Positions 1 to 7,958 are shown, counted from the first letter of the stretch. The stretch: 13,775 bases of DNA from Dehalococcoidia bacterium (GCA_002730485.1 PCAH01000013.1:1-13775), one strand, 5' to 3'. The notes: generated by a model from the sequence alone, not told the origin. Translations and numbers: made by a program.

Positions 1-66
1 ACGACGACGACCACGACACCGACCCAACGCGGGCCCAGCGTTTCGATAGGCTATGGTGTTTCCCAT
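1..66 (-). CDS. Possible N-terminus of a myristoylated protein (partial, runs off left edge)
   Basis: Reading the minus strand from an ATG at 66, the frame stays open to the window edge and begins MGNTIAYRNAGPALGRCRG. Gly2 with a small residue at position 6 fits the general N-myristoylation pattern; N-myristoylated virion membrane proteins are typical of NCLDVs. A T9 tract lies 25-33 bases upstream of the ATG on the sense strand, as for other gene starts here, and the gene would be codirectional with the capsid gene. Only 22 codons are visible, and plus-strand frames through the same bases are also open, so this is tentative. Confidence 0.3.
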   Translation of the reverse strand, partial: MGNTIAYRNAGPALGRCRGRRR

Positions 67-90
67 TGCGGTAGAGGTAAAGAAAAGTGT

Positions 91-133
91 AAAAAAAAAG
101 TGGGCGCCACCCAGTGTGTGTGTCGTTTTTTTT
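91..133. promoter_or_regulatory. A9/T8 inverted tracts between the capsid gene and the left-edge gene
   Basis: A9 at 91-99 and T8 at 126-133 can pair across a 26-base loop that itself contains the near-palindrome GTGGGCGCCAC and a GT dinucleotide run. It lies downstream of the capsid stop codon and just upstream of the putative start at 66. It could be a 3' end signal for the capsid transcript, a promoter for the next gene, or both. The structure is seen directly; the role is inferred. The rest of the gap (67-188) shows nothing else I recognise. Confidence 0.35.
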
Positions 134-188
134 GTTTGGGTCTGGGAACCCCGTGTGTGTATGTAGTGTTAATGTAGCGTTACTGGAT

Positions 189-1778
189 TTAATTAGCGAA
201 AGCCTTGCCAGCAAGGCCGAGAGTCACGCGCAGGATGTTCCACGAGCGAGCGTATACGAGCACCTTGATCGAGTTGCTCGAGTCGTCGTCACCGCCGTGG
301 GCCGAGTTGTCGGACCACATGGCCTTATCGAATTTTAAAGTCAACTGCGCGTTATCCACGCGGCTGAAGTTTGCGCTTCCGGACGGGTTTTCCGATTCCG
401 GATGGAGGGCGAAACTGTATGTCATGATGTGGTCGGCGGGGACGTTGGTCTGGTGCTGGTGGCACTGGACCGTGCGGAAGTAGTTCCCGTTGGTCGGGTA
501 GAAGCGCTGCTGGTTGTTCAGGCGCAGGTCCACCTCCTTGATCGGGTTCTGGGCGATGCCGGTGGTCTTCTCGACGACACCGTCGTAGTTGAAGTGGTCG
601 TTGCTGTCCTCGTGCTTCTTCTGCACGACGGCGAAGAGGAGCTGGATGACGGCGTGGTTGAAGGTCAGGTTGAGCTGCTGGGTCTCGTTGGTGATCTGGG
701 TCGGGGTGGACATGGTCTGGACCTCGGAGATGAGGATCTGGAAAGAGCCCTTGGAGAACCGCTGGCGCTCCTGCAGGTCGAGGTAGATGTACTGGGCCTC
801 GAGCTGGACGGTGACGTCGCTGTCGGAGACCTCGGCGCCGACCGACTTGGCGTCGGCGGAACCGTAGCCGAACTTGGTCAGGCAGCCGTTGTTGTACTCG
901 GAGTCGTTGAGCGAACCCTGACCCGGGCGGACCACGGTGGTGAACTGCTTGGTGACTGCGGTGCCGTCGGTGTCGGTGTAGGTGACCGACGGGGACATGT
1001 TGCAGATGGCCTTCTTAATGGAGTTCCATGTGCACGCCACTTGGACATCGTGGAACTGGAGTGAAACGATGGGGAGGGCCGAACCGGACGCGCGGGTGTG
1101 GAAGAACTCGAGCGGCACGAACAGGCGCTGGAAGAAGCGGGAGCGGGCGGCGGCGACCTCGGGGGTCGAGTAGCGGCCGATCATCTCGCTGAGATCCTTG
1201 CCGGGCTTCTGGCTGAGCTGGGTCCAGATGTTGAGGTAGTGGTTGTACACGCGGTCGATGGGCTGGGAGCCGATGAGGAGGGTGGCCTCCTGAATGAGGT
1301 ACTGGCCGACCGCAGCGGTGTAGAACGGGGCCTTGTTGGCGCCGCCAGCACCGCAGACAGCCATGCCGTGGCTGGTGCCCTGCTTTGTCGCATCGGTCTG
1401 CACGTACGCGGCGACGTCGTCGGAACCGAAGACGACCTCGCAGACACCGGCCGCCTGCTGGTTGGCTTGGGCCGCGTCGGTCTTCTGCGCCTCGGCAGCG
1501 GTGAGCTCCGTCACGGAGGCAAGGCCCGGGAGGTCCACGACCGCATAGAGTTTATGTACGAGGTCGCCGGAACGATGCAATCTGAGACTGGTCTTCTGCC
1601 CGTTGCCGGTCTGGGATCCACCCGCCTCGAACTGCAGCAGCTGGTTCTCCATGCTGAACGCGGTGTGCTTGTAGTGGCTGTAGCGCCAGAATGTGATCTG
1701 TGCCTGCCCGGTGAGCTCGGAGTCAATGCTGCCCGTGGCCACGAGCTGGGAGATGGCTGCAACTGCTGCGCTAGACAT
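189..1778 (-). CDS. MCP: Major capsid protein (double jelly-roll, NCLDV type)
   Basis: This 529-residue protein is the main subunit of the icosahedral capsid and forms pseudo-hexameric trimers. Family landmarks are in the expected order: an N-terminal segment with ITFWRYSHYKHTAFSMENQ (residues 28-46), the end of the first jelly roll with LFVPLEFFHTRASGSALPI (219-237) and SLQFHDVQV (239-247), the second roll with LEAQYIYLDLQERQRF (326-341), and the late signature SFALHPESENPSGSANFSR (455-473). The length is normal for the family. The ATG at 1778 opens directly into the conserved N-terminus. The codons favour G or C at the third position, as expected for a highly expressed late gene, and this creates long antisense frames. 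The RPB1 stop lies 58 bases upstream. Confidence 0.96.
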   Translation of the reverse strand: MSSAAVAAISQLVATGSIDSELTGQAQITFWRYSHYKHTAFSMENQLLQFEAGGSQTGNGQKTSLRLHRSGDLVHKLYAVVDLPGLASVTELTAAEAQKTDAAQANQQAAGVCEVVFGSDDVAAYVQTDATKQGTSHGMAVCGAGGANKAPFYTAAVGQYLIQEATLLIGSQPIDRVYNHYLNIWTQLSQKPGKDLSEMIGRYSTPEVAAARSRFFQRLFVPLEFFHTRASGSALPIVSLQFHDVQVACTWNSIKKAICNMSPSVTYTDTDGTAVTKQFTTVVRPGQGSLNDSEYNNGCLTKFGYGSADAKSVGAEVSDSDVTVQLEAQYIYLDLQERQRFSKGSFQILISEVQTMSTPTQITNETQQLNLTFNHAVIQLLFAVVQKKHEDSNDHFNYDGVVEKTTGIAQNPIKEVDLRLNNQQRFYPTNGNYFRTVQCHQHQTNVPADHIMTYSFALHPESENPSGSANFSRVDNAQLTLKFDKAMWSDNSAHGGDDDSSNSIKVLVYARSWNILRVTLGLAGKAFAN

Positions 1779-1836
1779 GATTCAGATTGGGGGTGAAAGG
1801 GTCCTTTCTTTTTACTATTTGGAGCAAGAAAAAAAA
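1779..1836 (-). promoter_or_regulatory. AT-rich capsid promoter region / RPB1 3' end
   Basis: This 58-base gap must hold the 3' end of the RPB1 transcript and the capsid promoter. On the sense strand it has T8 immediately after the RPB1 stop codon (1829-1836), then an A-rich stretch (about 1804-1813) that can form an imperfect stem with the T tract. The T8 tract sits 51-58 bases before the capsid ATG. The function is inferred from position only. Confidence 0.4.
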
Positions 1837-4800
1837 TCAGACGGTCACGTTCGGCAGACGGCGAGGTGAACGCGGCCGGAACTGGTATGGTGGAAAGGTG
1901 ATTCGCACGGGCGACCGCGGCACGAATCCCGGTTTCGCACTGGTCGGGTGCTCCGCCCTTGTCAACGATAGTGGCGAAGGCGGAGCGTACGGGGGCGACC
2001 CCGGGACGTACGGCGGCGACTCGGGGACGTACGGGGGGGATTCGGGGACATGGCGGGGCGAGTCCGGGGTTCGTACCGTGTTCGCGTGGTCCCGTGCCGG
2101 AGGCGTTTCGCGTGCTTCGCGTGCTTCGCGTGATTTTTCCTGTGTTTCCGATGCCAGAAGCTCGTCGAGTATCGTGTCGGGGTCCTTCTGGTAGTTCCAG
2201 AGTACCTTCGCCCGCGCTTCTTCCGGAGTTTCCTTTTCTACCTTTCTGCGTTTTCCCAAGAATGCGGTGGCCTTCGGCGCATGGACGAGGTGCACGATAC
2301 CTGTACCCAGCGGCGGCGCGCGTCCCAGCATGATAGCTGGCGACACACCATCGCAAAAGTCTACCTTGGCATCTACTGCCGCACGCCGGAAAACATCAAC
2401 CGGCTCCTCGAACGATGCTCGCATCAGCGGTGGGTAGTGATCAGATCTGGCCATTCCGTGCCGAGACACGGGGACAAGAATCCCGCGATACGTCATGCAG
2501 CGCACCAAGAGATCGGGATGGCGCCAGTTCACATTCGCCCCACTGTCCTTCAGCACTTTGCATATTCGGAACCGTAGCACCGCACGTGCCGCCACAATAC
2601 CGAGGGTCTTCGCGACGGCGCTTGGGTCCCACGAATGGGACCGTAGTGGGTCAATGCAGTCCAGAGCCATCATTTGTGTGGCATCGCCACCTTCCGTGCT
2701 GATTATGAATCGGTTGCGCACCTTAACAACATGCGCGGACTTGACGGACCCTACACCCTTTACGATAACCTCCATGAGGTGGGTCTGTAGCGCACGTAAT
2801 GTGTCCGATACGTGAAGCGCATACGCCGCGTGGTTCTCGTCGATTTCAGCCCCGCCCCTTGTGATCATGGTGTTCAAATTCGTGACGACGACACGGATCA
2901 CCCACGTCTTCATGCACGCCTCACTCTGCATGACCTCGAAATCTGTGTTCGAAAGAGTATCGCGGACCGCGTCCGCGACGACGTCGATGGTTATGTCCGC
3001 CGCGTCGCACTTTGTGCGGTCGAGCACAACCCGTATGGTGTTTTCCGCGACTAAATCCGGCACAGGGGCGTGTATTCTCGCGGGGTCTATATCGTCGGGG
3101 TCGTTCGGGAAAACCGCACAGAGTCGCCGTATCCACAGATCCCGTGTGTCTCGTGTATTCGCACGAATCACTTCCGGTGGTTCAGCGACGATGTCGCAAA
3201 TACGGGTTCGTACGATCGAGTTGCACACTCGCTGCGCAAGATAGGAGCTGTGACTCAGGTAGGGGTGAAGGAATAGTAACACAGGAGCGTCGAACCCTAC
3301 CGTGGACACGTCGATCAGCGACTTGAACTGGCCTACTCCTTGCTCCATGTTGCTGATGCTGCCCTCCTTGCGGACCCCGGCCGTATGAAAGGTGTTCAAA
3401 GTCATCTGGGTACACGGCTCGCCCACTGATGTCGCCGCAACGGCACCGACCGGCTCCCCGGCAGGAACGATGCTCCGAATGCATCTTCTGTTTGCGTCTT
3501 CGAAGACGGCAGCGAGATTCTCTGCATACAGCACCGGGCATGTCCCGATGGCGGCGACGAGGATGAACTCGATCCCGAGCGTCGCTTTGCGCGTGGTACG
3601 AAGCGCTTCGCAGAGGCGACGCATGAATCCATCGAGCTCCGAAACACAGGATGCGGCAGACAGTCTCTTCGCCGATGCGCCGCGCTTGGTCGAGATGATG
3701 CGCCGCGTTATGTTCTGGTTGAGCGGTGTCACCACGGTGTCGCTGTGCGCGTCGAATCCGACCGAGTGTCGCTGGAGATAACGCTGCTGCGTTCGAAGTC
3801 TGACAGCTATTTCTTCGAACTCCTCATGGACATACCTTTCGCGCATCTCCTTTTCCGGCACAACGATGTCCGATATGTTGGAAGACTCTAGGTACTGACT
3901 CGAAAGGCCGTTGCCGCCGTGGTGGAACGATATGACATGCTTGCCGTGGGACGTGCGTACGGTTCCGTCGTACAGCACAAGAACCGCCTCCATCAGCTTC
4001 GAAAGCCTCCGCTGTATGTATCCGGTGTAGGCAGTCTTCACACTGGTGTCCACGAGGCCTTCCCGCCCCCCCTTGGCGTGCTGGAAGAACTCCCCGGGTG
4101 TGAGCCCCTTCATGTACGAGTTGCGGCACCATCCGCTCGCGAGCATAGCTGTGCTGTCGGCGGGAAACGAAGGGAGGGTCCTACCACCCTTGTGGCTCGG
4201 GTGGACACGCCCGCCGGACACGGTCGTCTGCCCGACGAGTCCCACTATCTGTGTGAGATTCAGGGAGCTCCCCTTCGACCCCGAAGACCACATGTCGTCG
4301 ATCGCATTGTTTTTGCTCATCGATCCCCCGACGATTCGACCAACTTCAGAGAATGCGCGAGTCGTGTAATCGAGAATCGCTTCTTCGTCTGAATCCGTCA
4401 AGGATGAATGCCTCGTCGCTCCCATCGCAATACCGTAGTGCGCCTCCACGCGGTCTATGGTAGTTGTAATTGCATTTAGCGCATTTGCCGGAACCATGCA
4501 GTCACCGATGCCGACGGAAAATCCGCGCTTACACAAGTAGGCTGCCACCAGACGTTGGTTGTCACTGATGAACTGCCGCGCCACTTCATTGCTGATGTCG
4601 AGGCAAATACGGTGGATGATGCCGTTGCGAGAAGTACCAACGGCGTTCTTACAGGCACGACCGCTGTGCATTATCCCCTTCGTTATTCTGATGGTGCTCT
4701 CGGTGTCGAGCAGTCCATCGCTCGTATCGCAGTCGCCGCGGCTTCTTGTCAAGTTCAGATCGGCAGAGAGCATACAGGAGAACAGCTGCATCCCCGAATA

Positions 4801-6543
4801 CAGCACCTGCGGCTTTAGGATCGCGGGGATCACATCGCATGCGTTCTTTTTGGGATAATGTATCGCCATGGATAGCTGAAAGAACGTGGCACGGTCGAAA
4901 AACACGTCCTGTCGCGTAAGAAGATAGGATCCCACTACCGTATCCTGCACCGAACCCATGCACGGCTTGCCGGACTGTGCCGACAGGATGCGGTTCGTCA
5001 CCATCATCAGTGAGGCCACCTCTGCCCTTGCCGCGTAGGACTGCGGCACGTGCAGGTTCATCTCGTCGCCGTCGAAGTCGGCGTTGTAGGGGGTAGTACA
5101 GGGCACGCTTAGCTGGAATGTCATTCCTTCCACGGGAACCGCACGGTGTCCCATCATGGACTCGCGGTGGAGCGAAGGCTGCCTGTTAAAGATGACGATG
5201 TCCATCGGCTTCAGGTTTCGATGCACGATGTCCCCGACCCGAAGACGCGAGGCAACGTCGTGTCGCAGCTCGTCCGACAGCGGCCACAGACTTGTGGTGG
5301 CGTCCCTGTCGCTACCGTTCTGCACAGAGTGCGCACCCCTGTCGTTGTCTGGTCCGTTCTGTATGCGACATTTCAATTCTCTGATGTTGAAGGACGTAAC
5401 GGTCTCGGGTATGGTCTGGTGGCGCATGATGTATCGGGGTACACCGAGCATGTCCATATCCATCTCCGCGTCCGGGGTGATCACGGTGCGGGCGGCACTG
5501 TTGGTTCTCTTACCCATCAAATTGCCGCGGACGCGACCTCTCTTTCCCTTCAGGCGCTGTGTCAGCGACTTGCACGCGGTGGTCCGCGGAAGCATGCTGG
5601 ATGCCAACGAAGGGTCGTTTCTGATTTTTTGCAAGCCTGCCGGGCGGGCGTCCTTGTCGTAGTACAGACAAACGTGGACCTGCAGGAGATCGCTGAGACG
5701 TGCCTTCGCGTCAGGGGTGGCGGCCTGTCTTATGTTATGGTTGACTTTCAGAATGTCTTGCAATTTCAGTGTCAGGTCGTCGTGCCCACGTGATCTGCTG
5801 CCGTTGTCAACGCCGACGCTCGGTCGCACGCACGTCGGCGGAACCGGTATCACCTCAAGAATCATGTCTTCGGGCCGACTGTGACTAGGCCGCATACCCA
5901 GCTCGAGGAGAGTTCTGTCTGGAATGAACTTGAGAATGAGGCGCGCGCGCGCCGCCGTAAACGGAGCAGAGGCGATCACACGCTCCCCCTCGGGCATTTC
6001 TTCCAGTTCCGTTGGCGAAAACGTAGCCGTGATCACAATGCCCACCCGGGAGTACGACGGCACGGCCCCCCCACATGCGCCGCACTTTGCTATGTTCTTC
6101 CCTGCCGCTGCTGCGAGGGTAAGCGTGTTCCCACCTGCTCGGCTTACCTTTGCGATGTCTGTATGACAAGCGGAGCACCAGAAGCATACGGTACGGAGAA
6201 GCTTGAGGGCCGTATCGACGTGCAGGGGGTGAAATACTGGTTCAGCGAGTTCTATGTGGCCGAAATGTCCCGGACAGGAATGCAGTGGGTTGCGGCACGT
6301 ACCACACGTCGCATGATGTATCGTGCCGAGTCTCGTGTCGTTTACGCCGCCTATCCGCGGGGCATTGCGCTCCATAAGTGCAGTCTTTGTCACCTCGACC
6401 ACAGACATGCGCCGCGCCTCTTCACTGCTCAGGAGGGAGAACTGTACCGACGCTATGTCGTGCACCAGCGTCGTAGGCTCGGATGTCGGTGCGGAGGTCG
6501 TGCATTTGCTTTGGTGTTCTTGCCGCTTCCTCCGCCGGGACAT
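1837..6543 (-). CDS. RPB1: DNA-directed RNA polymerase largest subunit (RPB1-like) with CTD-like heptads
   Basis: This 1568-residue catalytic subunit transcribes viral genes. In order it has the clamp zinc site with CGTCRNPLHSCPGHFGH (residues 80-96), a second pair CFWCSAC and CGAC (120-157), the rudder/lid region KGKRGRVRGNLMGKR (332-346), the catalytic NADFDGDEMN (487-496) whose three Asp residues bind the active-site magnesium, a funnel region around 750-790, a bridge helix with GGREGLVDTSVKTAYTGY near 825, and a trigger loop TQMTLNTFHTAG with its His at 1053. The conserved body ends with MLGRAPPLGTG (1405-1415). A linker and a proline-rich tail (1492-1568) follow, with six [YFH]-x-P-x-S-P-x heptads. 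No essential residue is missing. The start at 6543 is the first ATG after an in-frame stop, and homology is evident from about residue 25. Antisense frames are shadows. Confidence 0.97.
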   Translation of the reverse strand: MSRRRKRQEHQSKCTTSAPTSEPTTLVHDIASVQFSLLSSEEARRMSVVEVTKTALMERNAPRIGGVNDTRLGTIHHATCGTCRNPLHSCPGHFGHIELAEPVFHPLHVDTALKLLRTVCFWCSACHTDIAKVSRAGGNTLTLAAAAGKNIAKCGACGGAVPSYSRVGIVITATFSPTELEEMPEGERVIASAPFTAARARLILKFIPDRTLLELGMRPSHSRPEDMILEVIPVPPTCVRPSVGVDNGSRSRGHDDLTLKLQDILKVNHNIRQAATPDAKARLSDLLQVHVCLYYDKDARPAGLQKIRNDPSLASSMLPRTTACKSLTQRLKGKRGRVRGNLMGKRTNSAARTVITPDAEMDMDMLGVPRYIMRHQTIPETVTSFNIRELKCRIQNGPDNDRGAHSVQNGSDRDATTSLWPLSDELRHDVASRLRVGDIVHRNLKPMDIVIFNRQPSLHRESMMGHRAVPVEGMTFQLSVPCTTPYNADFDGDEMNLHVPQSYAARAEVASLMMVTNRILSAQSGKPCMGSVQDTVVGSYLLTRQDVFFDRATFFQLSMAIHYPKKNACDVIPAILKPQVLYSGMQLFSCMLSADLNLTRSRGDCDTSDGLLDTESTIRITKGIMHSGRACKNAVGTSRNGIIHRICLDISNEVARQFISDNQRLVAAYLCKRGFSVGIGDCMVPANALNAITTTIDRVEAHYGIAMGATRHSSLTDSDEEAILDYTTRAFSEVGRIVGGSMSKNNAIDDMWSSGSKGSSLNLTQIVGLVGQTTVSGGRVHPSHKGGRTLPSFPADSTAMLASGWCRNSYMKGLTPGEFFQHAKGGREGLVDTSVKTAYTGYIQRRLSKLMEAVLVLYDGTVRTSHGKHVISFHHGGNGLSSQYLESSNISDIVVPEKEMRERYVHEEFEEIAVRLRTQQRYLQRHSVGFDAHSDTVVTPLNQNITRRIISTKRGASAKRLSAASCVSELDGFMRRLCEALRTTRKATLGIEFILVAAIGTCPVLYAENLAAVFEDANRRCIRSIVPAGEPVGAVAATSVGEPCTQMTLNTFHTAGVRKEGSISNMEQGVGQFKSLIDVSTVGFDAPVLLFLHPYLSHSSYLAQRVCNSIVRTRICDIVAEPPEVIRANTRDTRDLWIRRLCAVFPNDPDDIDPARIHAPVPDLVAENTIRVVLDRTKCDAADITIDVVADAVRDTLSNTDFEVMQSEACMKTWVIRVVVTNLNTMITRGGAEIDENHAAYALHVSDTLRALQTHLMEVIVKGVGSVKSAHVVKVRNRFIISTEGGDATQMMALDCIDPLRSHSWDPSAVAKTLGIVAARAVLRFRICKVLKDSGANVNWRHPDLLVRCMTYRGILVPVSRHGMARSDHYPPLMRASFEEPVDVFRRAAVDAKVDFCDGVSPAIMLGRAPPLGTGIVHLVHAPKATAFLGKRRKVEKETPEEARAKVLWNYQKDPDTILDELLASETQEKSREAREARETPPARDHANTVRTPDSPRHVPESPPYVPESPPYVPGSPPYAPPSPLSLTRAEHPTSAKPGFVPRSPVRITFPPYQFRPRSPRRLPNVTV
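1969..2074 (-). repeat. 21-bp tandem repeats encoding RPB1 heptads
   Basis: Four imperfect 21-base units lie head to tail (1991-2011, 2012-2032, 2033-2053, 2054-2074), with core GGGGACGTACGGSGGCGAY on the plus strand. In the RPB1 frame the region encodes HVPESPP, YVPESPP, YVPGSPP and YAPPSPL. The period is exactly seven codons, so each unit adds one CTD heptad. Two more degenerate heptads, FVPRSPV and FRPRSPR, follow outside the array. Array growth by slippage or unequal recombination would explain the pattern. Confidence 0.85.
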
Positions 6544-6685
6544 TGGTGTGGCCGTAGTAGAAAGCTACTCGTGCAAGAATGAAAAAGCACCGGGCACACT
6601 TGGTTGGAGCCTCGGGCGTCTTGGTTTCGCCGACCAGTATCACGGTTTCTATAGGTCGGCGGCACTTGGCACACGGTTGTCGCAT
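6422..6685 (-). CDS. Possible small zinc-ribbon-like protein overlapping the RPB1 start
   Basis: This is an 87-codon frame starting at ATG 6685. Residues 5-8 are CAKC and 30-33 are CARC, a spacing that would suit a small zinc ribbon. A T8 tract lies 18-25 bases upstream of the ATG, resembling other starts in this window. The C-terminal 40 or so codons lie in a different frame inside the first part of RPB1, where RPB1 is clearly coding, so that part is doubtful as an independently conserved protein. It could be a real upstream gene, a leader frame on the RPB1 mRNA, or chance. I do not recognise a family. Confidence 0.35.
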   Translation of the reverse strand: MRQPCAKCRRPIETVILVGETKTPEAPTKCARCFFILARVAFYYGHTNVPAEEAARTPKQMHDLRTDIRAYDAGARHSVGTVLPPEQ

Positions 6686-6842
6686 GCAGTTGTCTATTAT
6701 CTAAAAAAAACCCAAAATACTTCCCGCAGTATCCGTTGTACTGACAAAAAAGGTCACCGCAGAATGACCGCGCGCCCCCGCGCGAAGAATACACGGATAA
6801 CTCTTTTCAGAATATGGACAAAAGTCACACACTAACAAAACC
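6686..6842. promoter_or_regulatory. Divergent promoter region with a GC hairpin
   Basis: This gap separates the minus-strand RPB1 side from the plus-strand beta-helix gene. It holds A-rich runs (A8 at 6703-6710, A6 at about 6745-6751), which are T tracts for minus-strand genes, and an AT-rich stretch (6786-6842) in front of the plus-strand ATG. Between them is a perfect 6-bp inverted repeat, CGCGCG-CCCC-CGCGCG, at 6769-6784, which could insulate or terminate transcription. Roles are inferred. Confidence 0.45.
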
Positions 6843-7952
6843 ATGTCGCTCGCCTATGATACAGTCTCCGTCGGGGGGGTGGTATGGAACCGAATTACCG
6901 TCACGGGTACCGCGACGTCAGCATTCTTGGACGTGCCGGAAGCGAACCGCGCATCGCCACTGCGCATCGTTGGCGCGACGGCCACTGCTGCCGACAGTGT
7001 ATGGCAGGACCTGCAGCTGCATTACAGCACGCTTTTCGGTGGGTCTTGTGACGGTAGAGTTCACATGGAAAACATGCGCGCGGCCACGGCCACTAGTGGG
7101 TCCGTCGATGCGTACATGATCTACAGCAAGGGCACTATCGTGACCATGAGCAACGTGGAAATATCAGGGTACTCGGGACAGGACGCACAGACTGGGGGCG
7201 GTGCGATGCGCATCCGCGCCGCCGACTACAGTGTGCTCGGGCATACGCAGGCCACTCCCTCGCTAGAAAACGTCGCGGTCGATGACTGCTGCCGCGGAAT
7301 CCGTATTCAGGACTGCACCGGAGTCTACGTGTACAACTGCACCACTTCCGGTGTCACGGATAACGCCTTCTACCTCGCCAGTGGCACCTACGCTAGTTCG
7401 ACGGGTGCCACCGCGGGGTGCAAGGACTGCACGTTCGATACCTGCACGGCGACCGACAGTGGCAACACCGGATTCATGCTAATCGGTATGCGGGATGGTT
7501 GTGTTGTCAAGGATAGCACGGTCAACACCACGCGGGGAGCAGGCGCGTACGTGTACAACATCGGTAACCCGAGCGGAGAAGCCACCACGGTGATCATCGA
7601 GGGCACGACCTTCGTCAACGTAAACACTTCCGAGACGGTCACTCCCCACGGCGGAAACACGGACGACGCCGCCGGTGCCGCCATTGGGTTCGCAGTCGGC
7701 GCTGCAGATACTGGTTCCGCGACTGTGCGCAACTGTACATTCACGTCCAGTGGCAACAACGACTCCGTCTTCTTCAAGAGCAGTGCCGCGGGCACGCTCG
7801 ACGTCAGCACCGGTAATACGTACGCCGGAAACTCGTTCGGTGGCGGTGTCGTGGACGCGACTTCGTCTACCGTAACAGGAAGCGACTCCGTGGTGAATTC
7901 CGACGGCGGGACGGCGAGCGGAGACCCTTACTTTGTTCCTATGCTTGCGTAA
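6843..7952 (+). CDS. Right-handed parallel beta-helix (pectate-lyase-like fold) protein
   Basis: This is a 369-residue protein with short, repeating strand-turn units such as VDDCCRGIRIQDCTGVYVYN, CTFDTCTATDSGNTGF, STVNTTRGAGAYVYN and TVRNCTFTSSGNNDSVFF. They have the stacked aliphatic, Asn and Cys pattern of parallel beta-helix repeats covering about residues 60-340. No signal peptide, membrane segment or clear catalytic Asp/Arg set is visible, so an enzyme role is not supported. In viruses such folds often serve as fibres, spikes or glycan-binding proteins on the particle. It is rich in Ser, Thr and Gly, and ends abruptly in GDPYFVPMLA. The ATG at 6843 is preceded by an AT-rich leader; a competing ATG at 6814 is in another frame. 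The specific function is unknown. Confidence 0.8.
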   Translation: MSLAYDTVSVGGVVWNRITVTGTATSAFLDVPEANRASPLRIVGATATAADSVWQDLQLHYSTLFGGSCDGRVHMENMRAATATSGSVDAYMIYSKGTIVTMSNVEISGYSGQDAQTGGGAMRIRAADYSVLGHTQATPSLENVAVDDCCRGIRIQDCTGVYVYNCTTSGVTDNAFYLASGTYASSTGATAGCKDCTFDTCTATDSGNTGFMLIGMRDGCVVKDSTVNTTRGAGAYVYNIGNPSGEATTVIIEGTTFVNVNTSETVTPHGGNTDDAAGAAIGFAVGAADTGSATVRNCTFTSSGNNDSVFFKSSAAGTLDVSTGNTYAGNSFGGGVVDATSSTVTGSDSVVNSDGGTASGDPYFVPMLA

Positions 7953-7958
7953 ATGCCG

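Noticed and set aside
1..74. Plus-strand C-terminus running in from the left edge (ending TAG at 72-74)
   Set aside because: The frame is open but short, and its acidic sequence comes from an ACG repeat; the minus-strand MGNT start with a T9 tract explains the bases at least as well.
402..1796. Long plus-strand frames opposite the capsid gene (220 and 232 codons)
   Set aside because: They are antisense shadows caused by the strong G/C third-position bias of the capsid gene and show only low-complexity Leu/Val/Gly/Asp sequence.
1511..2356. 281-codon minus frame across the end of RPB1 and start of the capsid gene
   Set aside because: It overlaps two clearly homologous genes in another frame and is rich in Arg and Pro from shifted reading of the heptad repeats.
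5146..6582. Plus-strand frames opposite RPB1 (215 and 233 codons)
   Set aside because: RPB1 is conserved through this whole region; the antisense frames have no recognisable domain.
6814..7119. 101-codon frame starting just before the beta-helix gene
   Set aside because: It is out of frame with the beta-helix gene and covers its N-terminus with Arg/Ser-rich sequence.
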